DNA of 21,723 nt from positions 1 to 21,723 of the forward strand of contig JBGPPG010000052.1 of NCBI GenBank assembly GCA_041488455.1. The letters are read 5' to 3'. The DNA comes from DASQPE01 sp041488455. GTDB taxonomy: Bacteria > Gemmatimonadota > Gemmatimonadetes > Gemmatimonadales > GWC2-71-9. Each line of letters starts with the position of its first letter. Position 1 is the first letter of the stretch. The notes under the pieces were generated by a model. It made no database searches. It was not told where the DNA came from and saw nothing but the letters and a program-made list of their open reading frames with translations. Shown piece by piece: positions 1 to 7,267 of the stretch. The position numbers and the translations under genes are program-made.

Positions 1-2301
1 CAGACCGGGTTCGGCAGCGACAACACGCTTACGATTTCGGGGGGAAACGATCGAACGACCTTCTACGTCTCCGGGTCGCTGCTCAACCAGAACGGCGAGC
101 TGCCGGGCCCCAATTCCCGGTTCAACCGGAAGTCGTTCCGGCTCACCGGGGACCACCGGCTGTTCGACAACCTGAAGGTCGGCGGCAACATCAGCTACAC
201 GGCCTCGCAGCAGTACGCGACCCAGAAGGGCTTCAACTTCAGCGGCATCCCCTGGGGCGGGTGGCGCACGCCGCCGGAGTTCAACAACCTCGCCTACGTG
301 ACGACCCCGGACAGCGTGCAGCGCTCGTTCCGGTTCCCCAATCCGTCGTTCGGGAACGTTGACTCGACCCGCGGGTACGACAACCCGCTCTGGTCCGCGC
401 TCAACGCGGTCAGCTCGACGATCGTCGGCCGCACGATCGGCAACATCTCGGTGGACTTCACGCCATTGTCGTGGCTCAAGCTGAGTTACACCCTCGGCGT
501 AGACGACGGCCAGGACAGCCGGCTCCAGGGACAGCCGCCGTCCAGCTCGAACACCCCCGATCCTCGCGGCCAGGTGATCAAGCAAACGCTGGTTAATACC
601 CAGTGGGACGGGAACTTCCTGGGCACCGCCACCTATTCGTTGAGCTCAAAGGTGAAAGGCACGTTCAGCCTCGGCCAGAACCTCAACACGCGGAGCTTCC
701 GGCAGCAGGGTCAGGTGGGCAATGGGCTGATCGCGGACGCGCCGTTCAACCTGAGCAACGCGTCCACCTTCCCGCCCCCCAGGGATATCGAGACCAAGAT
801 CCGGACCGCGGGCTACTTCGCTCAGTCCACGTTCGATCTTTGGGACCAGCTGTTCGTGAAGGGCGGTGTTCGCTACGACGGCGCCTCCAGCTTCTCGACC
901 AACGCTCAGTGGGCCTGGTTCCCGAGCGCAAGCGCGGCCTGGCAGTTCACCAAGGCCGTGGGCAACCTCGGCGGGCTCCTCTCGTACGGAAAGGCACGGG
1001 TCGCGTACGGTCAGGTCGGGACGCAGCCCTCGCCCTACCTCGCCGCGACGATCTACCAGTCCGCGCTCTTCAGCGATTTCGATGCATTCGGCGTCAGCTC
1101 CAGCCAGAGCGGGCACGGGGGGCTCTTCAGTCCCTTTGTCCGTCCGGCCACCGACCTTCGGCCCGAGCGGACCAAGGAGTTCGAGGCCGGCGTGGACCTG
1201 GGCCTGTTCAAGGACGCCGCCGACCTCAGCTTCACCTGGTACAAGCGGAACTCGACCGACGTGATCCTGCTGGTGCCGGTTGCGGCCTCGTCCGGCGACA
1301 CGGTGCAGGGCGCCAACGCGGCCCGGATCCGGAACGCGGGCACCGAGTGGTCGCTCAACATCCGGCCGATCACGCGCAAGAACTTCGCGTGGGAAGTGGG
1401 CATCGTGTTCGGCACCAACCGGAACCGGGTCGAGGACCTCCGCGGGGCGGAGTTCGTGGGCTACGGCGGTCTGGGTGGGGCGATCCAGGGCGGGCCGACG
1501 GCGGTGGCCGAGGTCGGCCAGCCGATCGGGGCGTTCCGCGACTACGATTTCGTCCGCTGCGGCCGCGGCGTCATACTCACCGATGGGTCGGGAAGCCCCT
1601 ACGACGTCGATGTCAACTGCAGCGCCGCGCAGATCCAGGGCAAGGCCCTGTTCATTGATAACGGCACGTTCACGAACAGCTCCGGCATCGGCAGCAACGG
1701 GCCCGGCTTCCCGCTGCTCGACCCCACGCAATACGTGATTGCGGATCCCAACCCCAAGTGGACCGGCTCGGTCCGCACCAGCGTGCGGATCGGCAACTTC
1801 TCCTTCTCCGGACTCGTGGACGTCCGGCACGGCGGCCAAGTCTGGAACGGCACCCGCGCCGCGCTCAACGCGACCGGTACGTCTGCCGAGAGCGCGCTCC
1901 GGGGCCAGAGCGTGGTGTTCGGGCAGAACTTTCTGGCGGGTCCGGTCGCGGGGCCGGGTGCCGGGACGACCGCCGTACTGGATCAGGGCTTCTTCGCCAA
2001 CTACTACGGCTGGTCGTTTGCCAGCACCATCGGGCAGCCGTTCTACGAGGACGGCGGCTTCGTGAAGCTGCGGGAGCTCTCGGTGGGCTTCACGCTGCGG
2101 AACCGCTTCGTCACCAAGACGCTCGGCATGTCGAGCGTCGATCTGCGCCTGGCGGGCCGGAACCTCGCGGTGTCGACCAACTACACCGGCGCGGATCCGG
2201 AGACGAACCTCGGCGGGGCGGAAACCGGCGCGCGGGGCATCGACTTCTTCAACAACCCGCAGACCCGGTCATTCGTGTTCACCGTCGTCCTGGCCCGCTG
2301 A
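1..2301 (+). CDS. SusC/RagA-family TonB-linked outer-membrane transporter, 5' end missing
   Basis: This is the C-terminal 766 residues of a SusC-type transporter. The open frame runs through base 1, so the signal peptide, carboxypeptidase-like domain and plug lie outside the window. What remains is beta-barrel: alternating amphipathic strands, a stretch beginning FYVSGSLLNQNGELPG typical of SusC barrels, the RPERTKEFEAGVDL motif near base 1160, and a late NLAVSTNYTGADPETN segment followed by the final strand RSFVFTVVLAR. In known systems SusC sits in the outer membrane and imports oligosaccharides or peptides using TonB energy, with SusD as a lid. The stop TGA overlaps a possible ATG of the SusD gene by one base, so the two are one transcription unit. 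The substrate cannot be read from this sequence, and no glycoside hydrolase lies next to it within the window. Confidence 0.93.
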   Translation, partial: QTGFGSDNTLTISGGNDRTTFYVSGSLLNQNGELPGPNSRFNRKSFRLTGDHRLFDNLKVGGNISYTASQQYATQKGFNFSGIPWGGWRTPPEFNNLAYVTTPDSVQRSFRFPNPSFGNVDSTRGYDNPLWSALNAVSSTIVGRTIGNISVDFTPLSWLKLSYTLGVDDGQDSRLQGQPPSSSNTPDPRGQVIKQTLVNTQWDGNFLGTATYSLSSKVKGTFSLGQNLNTRSFRQQGQVGNGLIADAPFNLSNASTFPPPRDIETKIRTAGYFAQSTFDLWDQLFVKGGVRYDGASSFSTNAQWAWFPSASAAWQFTKAVGNLGGLLSYGKARVAYGQVGTQPSPYLAATIYQSALFSDFDAFGVSSSQSGHGGLFSPFVRPATDLRPERTKEFEAGVDLGLFKDAADLSFTWYKRNSTDVILLVPVAASSGDTVQGANAARIRNAGTEWSLNIRPITRKNFAWEVGIVFGTNRNRVEDLRGAEFVGYGGLGGAIQGGPTAVAEVGQPIGAFRDYDFVRCGRGVILTDGSGSPYDVDVNCSAAQIQGKALFIDNGTFTNSSGIGSNGPGFPLLDPTQYVIADPNPKWTGSVRTSVRIGNFSFSGLVDVRHGGQVWNGTRAALNATGTSAESALRGQSVVFGQNFLAGPVAGPGAGTTAVLDQGFFANYYGWSFASTIGQPFYEDGGFVKLRELSVGFTLRNRFVTKTLGMSSVDLRLAGRNLAVSTNYTGADPETNLGGAETGARGIDFFNNPQTRSFVFTVVLAR

Positions 2302-2333
2302 TGCGGCCGCTGACTCTCATCGGGATCAGACGC

Positions 2334-3695
2334 ATGCGCACACTTCTCCGGTCGATGGTGCTGGGTCCGGCCCTGGCGGCGGCCCTGTCGGGCTGCAGCG
2401 ACTTTCTCACCGGCCCCAAGCTTCAGGACGACCCGAACAATCCGACCACGGCGTCGAACGAGGCGCTGTTCGTCGCCTCCCAGGTCAGCATCAGCGCCCA
2501 GCTGGAGAGCCGGCTGGCGCGGACCATCTGCATCTGGATGCAGCAATGCGGCGGGCAGACGCAGTATCTCTCGCTCGGCACCTACTCCGTGGGCGAGGAC
2601 GACTACTACATCAACTGGTCGGCCTTCTACGGGGGCGGCGGCCTGCGCGACCTGCGTACCATCCAGGCGCGCGCGCTCCTGAGCGGCGACTCCATCTTCT
2701 TCGGCGTGGCAGCGGTGCTCGAGGCCTACGCCATTGGCACCGTGGCGGACATCTGGGGTGACGTGCCGTACAGCCAGGCGGCCAATCCCTCGATTCCGAC
2801 CCCCGTGCCCGATCCCCAGCAGGCGGTCTACGCCGCGGTCCAGGCCAAGCTGGACTCGGCGATCGCGTTTCTCGGCGGCACCGGCCCCCGCAACAAGGGG
2901 CCCAGCGACAACGACCTGGTCTACGCCGGCGACCCGGCGCTCTGGACGGCGCTCGCCCACACGCTCAAGGCGCGATATTTCCTCCACACCGCCCTGCGCG
3001 ACCCGAGCGCCTACGGCAAGGCGCTCACCGAGGCCGCGAGCGGCATCCAGCAGGGCAACGACTACGCGCTGGCCCTGAGCGGGCAGGGGGCCACGTCGTC
3101 CGATCTCTGGAGCGTGTTCCAGAGCATCTTCCCGGGCTATCTCTACGCCGGCTCGTTCCTCGTGAATACGATGAACGGTCCGCCGGCCGATCCGCGCCTG
3201 CCCTTGTACTTCGCCCAGAACGGCAACGGTCAATTTGTGGGGGCGGATCCCGGCGTCTCCGGCTCGCCCGACCTCCTGTCCACGCTGAGCAACACCCGGC
3301 TGGATGGGGCGTTCAAGCAGCCCTTCGTCACCTGGGAGGAGAACCAGCTCATCATCGCCGAGGCGTCCTATCAGGTCGACCACAGCGATGCGTCGTCCGT
3401 CGCTCGGAATGCGCTCCAGGCCGTATGGACCGCGAACGGTGTGACGCTCTTGATGCCTGCCCCCGGGACACCGGGTCCGAACGATCCGCTGTTCAAGGCG
3501 ATCCTGACCGAGAAGTACATCGGCAACTTCCAGAACATCGATGCCTGGCAGGACTGGAAACGCACCGGGATTCCCGATCTGGTGCCCGCGTCGGGTGGCG
3601 TGATCCCGCGGCGGCTGGTCTATCCGCTGAGCGAGCGGAACACGAACCCGAGCATCGTGGGTCCGGGTCCCGCCCGGAACTGGAACGATCCTTGA
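2334..3695 (+). CDS. SusD/RagB-family outer-membrane lipoprotein
   Basis: This 453-residue lipoprotein is the substrate-binding partner of the SusC transporter immediately upstream. The start at 2334 gives a compact lipoprotein signal: MRTLLRS, then a hydrophobic core, then the lipobox LSGC with the lipidated Cys at residue 21. A GGGA lies 8 bases upstream. An in-frame ATG at 2301 overlaps the SusC stop and would add 11 residues; it is possible through translational coupling. The mature part has SusD hallmarks: NNPTTASNEALF near the N-terminus, a helical TPR-like body, a WGDVPYSQA motif near base 2756, and a C-terminal RRLVYPLSERNTNP segment. SusD proteins cap the SusC barrel and bind glycans or peptides at the cell surface. 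Length is at the short end of the family. Confidence 0.92.
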   Translation: MRTLLRSMVLGPALAAALSGCSDFLTGPKLQDDPNNPTTASNEALFVASQVSISAQLESRLARTICIWMQQCGGQTQYLSLGTYSVGEDDYYINWSAFYGGGGLRDLRTIQARALLSGDSIFFGVAAVLEAYAIGTVADIWGDVPYSQAANPSIPTPVPDPQQAVYAAVQAKLDSAIAFLGGTGPRNKGPSDNDLVYAGDPALWTALAHTLKARYFLHTALRDPSAYGKALTEAASGIQQGNDYALALSGQGATSSDLWSVFQSIFPGYLYAGSFLVNTMNGPPADPRLPLYFAQNGNGQFVGADPGVSGSPDLLSTLSNTRLDGAFKQPFVTWEENQLIIAEASYQVDHSDASSVARNALQAVWTANGVTLLMPAPGTPGPNDPLFKAILTEKYIGNFQNIDAWQDWKRTGIPDLVPASGGVIPRRLVYPLSERNTNPSIVGPGPARNWNDP

Positions 3696-3701
3696 GACCG
3701 G

Positions 3702-3736
3702 GCCGGCCTCGCGCGGATCACCCGTGCGAGGCCGGC
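3702..3736. terminator. Hairpin between convergent genes, candidate bidirectional terminator
   Basis: Arms at 3702-3714 and 3724-3736 are complementary at 12 of 13 positions, with a G-T wobble at the thirteenth, around a 9-base loop. The hairpin begins 6 bases after the SusD stop and includes the stop and last codons of the minus-strand oxidoreductase. There is no strong T run on either side, so intrinsic termination is plausible but unproven. Rho-dependent termination or mRNA end protection would also fit. Confidence 0.5.
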
Positions 3737-5661
3737 TGCTCGGCCAGGAGCTCCGAGACAGCGCGGTAGGCCTGGTCGATGGCGCAGTTGGCGTACGCGT
3801 AGGCGCCCGCGTCCGAGTTGGCGATGCCGATCCGGCCGAACTGCTTCCGGCCGATCACGCACGGCTGCTGGTCCTCGGGCCAGACGGGATCCCAGAGCGA
3901 GTTGTACTCGTACGCGTACCCGTGCGGCCACCGGTTGACGGTGATCCCGGCGATGTCACGCGCGGGGTCGAAACCGCCCTCGGCGAGCGCGCGACCGAGC
4001 TGGTCACGGATGTTGCGCTCGAAGGTCTCGAATGTCGTCGCGAGCAGCTCGGCCCGGCCGGCACGGTGCTGGCTCCGGGCCGGGAGTCCGGGACTGCACG
4101 GCGTCCGCTGGAGGTGGATGACGATCGGCTCGTCGGGTGAGCGCGAGAAGCGGTACCGGCCAAGGGTCACGGGGAAGTCGAGTCGGATGGAACTGAAGTA
4201 GCCGGCGGGCGCGTACACGGATTGCACCCCGAGCTTCCTGAAGGCCTCCCAGTTGCGCAGCGCCACGTTGGTGTACACCAGCGGCACCTTCACCCCGTAG
4301 GCAAGCGCCTCCTTCTGCGCGGCCGGCAGCTCCGGGCAGATGTACGGGATCATCCCGTTCCAGCAGGCCAGCACGCACGCCCGCGCCCGCGCCGTCCACA
4401 CTTTCCCCCCCCGCGCATAGGTGATCTCGACCTCGCGGTCGCCCTGCGCGTGGGTGGCCCGGATGACGGTGCTGTTGAGCCGGATCCGTGTCGGCGCGTG
4501 CGGGGTGTCCAGGGGCGCGTAGTTGGCTCGGGCCGTCACGAGGTCGTCCATCGTGTGTCCCGGGACCGCCCCCGGCACAAGCTTCCGGACGAGGAGCCGC
4601 GCGATCGAGGCGTTGCCGTCGGGGAAGTGGAAGATGTAGGGCTCCTCCTCATGCGGCTCGGCCGTGAGGCCGATCCCCTCGGTGCCGGCCTGGTCGAGGG
4701 GAAGGCCCTTGAATCCGGGAAAGCCGAGCCCCCAGCAATCGAGCGCTGGCACCGCGTCGATCCCCACCCCATAGAGATCGTGGGTCCACGCCTGGAACAG
4801 CGGTATCGCGTCCGGGTGAACCGAGGCGTGTTGAAGCAGGTAGTCCCGATAGCTCGTCTTTTCGAGCTTGGCGTTCAGCTCTGCGGGGGACAGACCGGGG
4901 AAGGGCGCCGCGTTTGCGGTGAACAGCTGCACGATCGCGCTCAGCACCTCCGATGAGAGCGGCGCCTTCCTGAGCTCGTCAACCGACTGGACCTCCGGCC
5001 AGTCCCGGCGGCCGAGCCCCGCCACTACCAAGCGATCGGTGCCGAAGGTCTCGCGGTCGAAGAAGACACCGCCCTTCAAGCCCCAGCGACTCGAAAACGA
5101 CTGGTCGTACGCCTGGTAGAACTCCGCCGTGTCCACGCCCAGCTCCACCAGAAGCCCGTGCGCCTCCGTGCTGTAGCGCGACGGAGAGTCGATCGACTGC
5201 GAGCCCCCGTAGCCGATCAGCAGCTTTCCGCCGACGCGGAACTCGTTCCGCTTCGCGTGCCCGCCGAAATCGTCGTGATTGTCCAGCACGAGCACGCGGG
5301 CCCGTCCACCGCTCGCCTTCTGGAAAAAATAGGCCGCACTGAGACCGCTGATGCCGCCGCCCACCACAATGAGGTCGTACGACTCACCGCTCGGCCGCGC
5401 TTCCCGCATCATCGCCTCGAGCCCACCATCGCGGATCCGGTGCGCGATTTCGTAGGACCCCGGATGGCTGCCTCTGAGCCCCATGAGCGCCGGAGGGTAA
5501 TAGGCGGGTGTGCGCTCCGGCGCGTACGGGCCGGACTCCCACGGGTCGAGCGGCAAGCGCGGGAGCAGCGACGCGCCGATGGCCACCGCCATCCCGTTGA
5601 GAAAATCCCGGCGCGGAATGCGGCGGTGCATTCCCAGATCGCGATCGTCTGGCTGAGTCAT
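3718..5661 (-). CDS. Tat-exported FAD-dependent oxidoreductase, spermidine dehydrogenase (SpdH)-like
   Basis: This is a 647-residue flavoenzyme. The start at 5661 is chosen because it places a twin-arginine signal near the N-terminus (RRIPRRDFLNG, arginines 17-18, then a hydrophobic stretch), pointing to folded export to the periplasm. An ATG at 5688 would add nine residues. The FAD-binding Rossmann motif VVGGGISGLSAAYF has its glycines at about residues 101-106, followed by LDNHDDFGGHAKRNEF, the ribose-binding acidic end of strand 2 and the conserved GGHAKR. A late segment GRIGIANSDAGAYAYAN is the usual C-terminal FAD contact. From memory, the opening DRDLGMHRRIPRRDFLNG and GLRGSHPGSYEIAH resemble the Pseudomonas SpdH group, which cleaves spermidine to an aminoaldehyde plus diaminopropane. 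The substrate here is inference. It is divergent from a saccharopine-dehydrogenase-like gene and an aldehyde dehydrogenase. Confidence 0.82.
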   Translation of the reverse strand: MTQPDDRDLGMHRRIPRRDFLNGMAVAIGASLLPRLPLDPWESGPYAPERTPAYYPPALMGLRGSHPGSYEIAHRIRDGGLEAMMREARPSGESYDLIVVGGGISGLSAAYFFQKASGGRARVLVLDNHDDFGGHAKRNEFRVGGKLLIGYGGSQSIDSPSRYSTEAHGLLVELGVDTAEFYQAYDQSFSSRWGLKGGVFFDRETFGTDRLVVAGLGRRDWPEVQSVDELRKAPLSSEVLSAIVQLFTANAAPFPGLSPAELNAKLEKTSYRDYLLQHASVHPDAIPLFQAWTHDLYGVGIDAVPALDCWGLGFPGFKGLPLDQAGTEGIGLTAEPHEEEPYIFHFPDGNASIARLLVRKLVPGAVPGHTMDDLVTARANYAPLDTPHAPTRIRLNSTVIRATHAQGDREVEITYARGGKVWTARARACVLACWNGMIPYICPELPAAQKEALAYGVKVPLVYTNVALRNWEAFRKLGVQSVYAPAGYFSSIRLDFPVTLGRYRFSRSPDEPIVIHLQRTPCSPGLPARSQHRAGRAELLATTFETFERNIRDQLGRALAEGGFDPARDIAGITVNRWPHGYAYEYNSLWDPVWPEDQQPCVIGRKQFGRIGIANSDAGAYAYANCAIDQAYRAVSELLAEQPASHG

Positions 5662-5771
5662 GAGGGCCTCGGAGGGGTGACCTAACATGCAACCGGCCAG
5701 GGGCGTGCGCCAAGGGGGTCATTGATAACGCCATGGTCGCCTGCGACTTGGACTTGCTTCGCCGGGCATTC

Positions 5772-5823
5772 GGGGGGGTGGGGGGGCTGGACAAGGGGGT
5801 GGGGGTCGGATGTAGAGTGGGGG
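5772..5823 (+). other. Potential G-quadruplex-forming G-tract cluster
   Basis: Five G-runs of 7, 7, 5, 5 and 5 bases fall within 52 bases, separated by loops of 1, 8, 1 and 13 bases. The first four satisfy the usual four-tract rule for an intramolecular quadruplex. They lie on the coding-sense strand of the leader of the gene at 6003 and on the template strand of the divergent flavoenzyme gene's upstream region. Function is inferred only from position. Confidence 0.45.
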
Positions 5824-5879
5824 TGCAGGCTAGCGGTTTGGCCTGTGTTTGCATCCTCCGACAAAGCGGGGGGTCCACT

Positions 5880-5910
5880 CTCGCAGCTGACTTTCTCCTT
5901 GAGCTGCGAG
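5880..5910. promoter_or_regulatory. Perfect 9-bp inverted repeat, possible operator or leader hairpin
   Basis: CTCGCAGCT (5880-5888) is the exact reverse complement of AGCTGCGAG (5902-5910), with a 13-base spacer. The 22-base centre-to-centre distance (about two helical turns) would suit a dimeric regulator, or the repeat could fold as an RNA hairpin in the leader of the gene at 6003. No regulator gene adjoins it within the window, so the role is unknown. Confidence 0.35.
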
Positions 5911-6002
5911 CCCCCATCAGCGGCGGGGGCGAGGGCGTGCGATCAGAGCGATCGATCGTACAACCAGACCGAGTGCCGCGCCAACAATGAAAAGAGGAGT
6001 TT

Positions 6003-7238
6003 GTGAAAGTCCTGGTCCTAGGGGCCGGCGCGGTGGGGACCGTGTCAGCTCTCAAATTCGCGCAGGAGGCGATGGTCGAGCAGCTCGTCATCGCCGACGC
6101 GGTGTCCGCCCGCGCAGTCTCACTCGCGGACCGACTCGACGATCCTCGAGTTCGTGCCATCACTCTCGACGCGGGCAACCAGAGCGACATCACCCGCGCC
6201 ATCCGCCAGACCGGTACTACCATCTTGCTGAACGCCGCGCTGCCGGCCACCAACCTGGCCGTGATGCGGGCGTGTCTTGACGCCGGCTGCCATTACATCG
6301 ACATGGCGAGCGGCGGCACCGACGCCGACGGCATCCCCAAGCTCGAGGACCAGTTCGCCCTCGACGCCGCGTTCAAGCAACGGAACCTGCTGGCCCTCCT
6401 CGGTATGGGGGCTGATCCGGGAACCACCAACGTCTACGCGGCGTACGCCGCCAAGCACCTCCTCGATGAGGTGACCGAGTTCCGCGTCCGTGACGGGGAC
6501 AACTCGGTATGCCAGGGCCACGACGGCTTCGTCGCCGCGTTCAGTCCCTGGGTGTTCATCGACGAATGCCTGTGCAAAGCCGTGTCGTGGCGCGACGGGC
6601 GCTTCCATCTCGAGGAGCCGCTCACGGGCCGGGAGCCGTTCGACTTCCCCGAGCTCGGCGTCCTCAACTGCTATTACGTAGACCACGAGGAGTCGAAGAC
6701 ACTGCCCCGGTTCTTCCCCGGTGCCCGGGTCGTAGACTTCAAGCTGTGCCTCGACGATCTCACTCGGGAATCCCTGCGAGCGATGAAGCGGCTCGGCTTC
6801 TCCCGCAAGGATCGTGTCGCCGTGAGGGGCGTCGAGGTCGTGCCGCGTGACCTCCTCGTCTCGCTGCTGCCCGACCCCAAGGATCTCGCCGGGCGACTGC
6901 GGGGCAAGACCTGCGTCGGCACGCTGGCCCGCGGTACGGCGGACGGCGAGCAGGTCTCGTACTACCTCTACAACGTCGCCGACCACGAGGAGGTCTATGC
7001 GTCGCTCGGCGTCCAGGCGACGGCCTATCAGACCGGCATTCCGCCCGTGATCGCCGCACAGCTCATCGCCGAGGGCGTGTGGAGCGGGGTCGGCGTGCGC
7101 TCGCCCGAAGAGTTCGATCCCGATCCGTTCCTGGAGCGGCTCGCGGTCGCCGGGATGCCATGGCACGTCCGCCCCTTTCGCGCCGACCGGCCGGAGCCCG
7201 AGCGAGGAGACAGCCGGCTCGTTGTAGTCGCCGCCTGA
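6003..7238 (+). CDS. Saccharopine dehydrogenase-family NAD(P)-dependent enzyme (Lys9-like)
   Basis: This 411-residue protein starts at GTG 6003 behind an excellent AAGAGGAG ribosome-binding site. The N-terminal Rossmann fold shows MKVLVLGAGAVG, with the dinucleotide-binding glycines at residues 7, 9 and 12. Typical family segments follow: YIDMASGG, LLGMGADPGTTNVYAAYAAKHL (near base 6400) and, in the catalytic/C-terminal domain, GVEVVPRDLLVSLLPDP and TAYQTGIPPVIAAQLIAEGV. The family includes saccharopine dehydrogenase, lysine 6-dehydrogenase and carboxy(nor)spermidine dehydrogenase, which make or break a C-N bond next to an aldehyde. Which reaction applies here cannot be decided from motifs. 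The next gene, an aldehyde dehydrogenase 29 bp downstream, suggests the product is a semialdehyde such as aminoadipate semialdehyde or an aminoaldehyde. Confidence 0.86.
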   Translation: MKVLVLGAGAVGTVSALKFAQEAMVEQLVIADAVSARAVSLADRLDDPRVRAITLDAGNQSDITRAIRQTGTTILLNAALPATNLAVMRACLDAGCHYIDMASGGTDADGIPKLEDQFALDAAFKQRNLLALLGMGADPGTTNVYAAYAAKHLLDEVTEFRVRDGDNSVCQGHDGFVAAFSPWVFIDECLCKAVSWRDGRFHLEEPLTGREPFDFPELGVLNCYYVDHEESKTLPRFFPGARVVDFKLCLDDLTRESLRAMKRLGFSRKDRVAVRGVEVVPRDLLVSLLPDPKDLAGRLRGKTCVGTLARGTADGEQVSYYLYNVADHEEVYASLGVQATAYQTGIPPVIAAQLIAEGVWSGVGVRSPEEFDPDPFLERLAVAGMPWHVRPFRADRPEPERGDSRLVVVAA

Positions 7239-7267
7239 CGCTCGGCGGGATTCCGGAGAGGAGACCG

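Larger units (their letters stand above)
5662..6002. promoter_or_regulatory. Divergent intergenic region with G-tracts and inverted repeats
   Basis: This spacer separates the SpdH-like gene (-) from the saccharopine-dehydrogenase-like gene (+) and must hold both promoters, although I could not identify convincing -35/-10 boxes. The plus strand carries eight runs of five or more G: 5714-5718, 5772-5778, 5780-5786, 5795-5799, 5801-5805, 5819-5823, 5868-5873 and 5925-5929. A perfect 9-bp inverted repeat, CTCGCAGCT at 5880-5888 and AGCTGCGAG at 5902-5910, flanks 13 bases. A 10-bp palindrome CGATCGATCG lies at 5949-5958. A strong Shine-Dalgarno AAGAGGAG sits just before the GTG start at 6003. No small gene with convincing coding features was seen here. 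Confidence 0.55.

Noticed and set aside
646..1839. Minus-strand open frame (397 codons) opposite the SusC gene
   Set aside because: It is a shadow of the SusC coding frame, with an Arg/Gly/Pro/Ala-rich product and no ribosome-binding site.
2181..3383. Minus-strand open frame (400 codons) opposite the SusD gene
   Set aside because: Same reasoning: the plus strand encodes a full SusD lipoprotein with signal peptide, and the antisense product has no family features.
5722..6006. Small plus-strand open frames in the spacer (about 85-95 codons)
   Set aside because: They are Gly/Trp/Ser-rich products of the G-tracts, without a ribosome-binding site or recognisable domain. One would overlap the real start at 6003.
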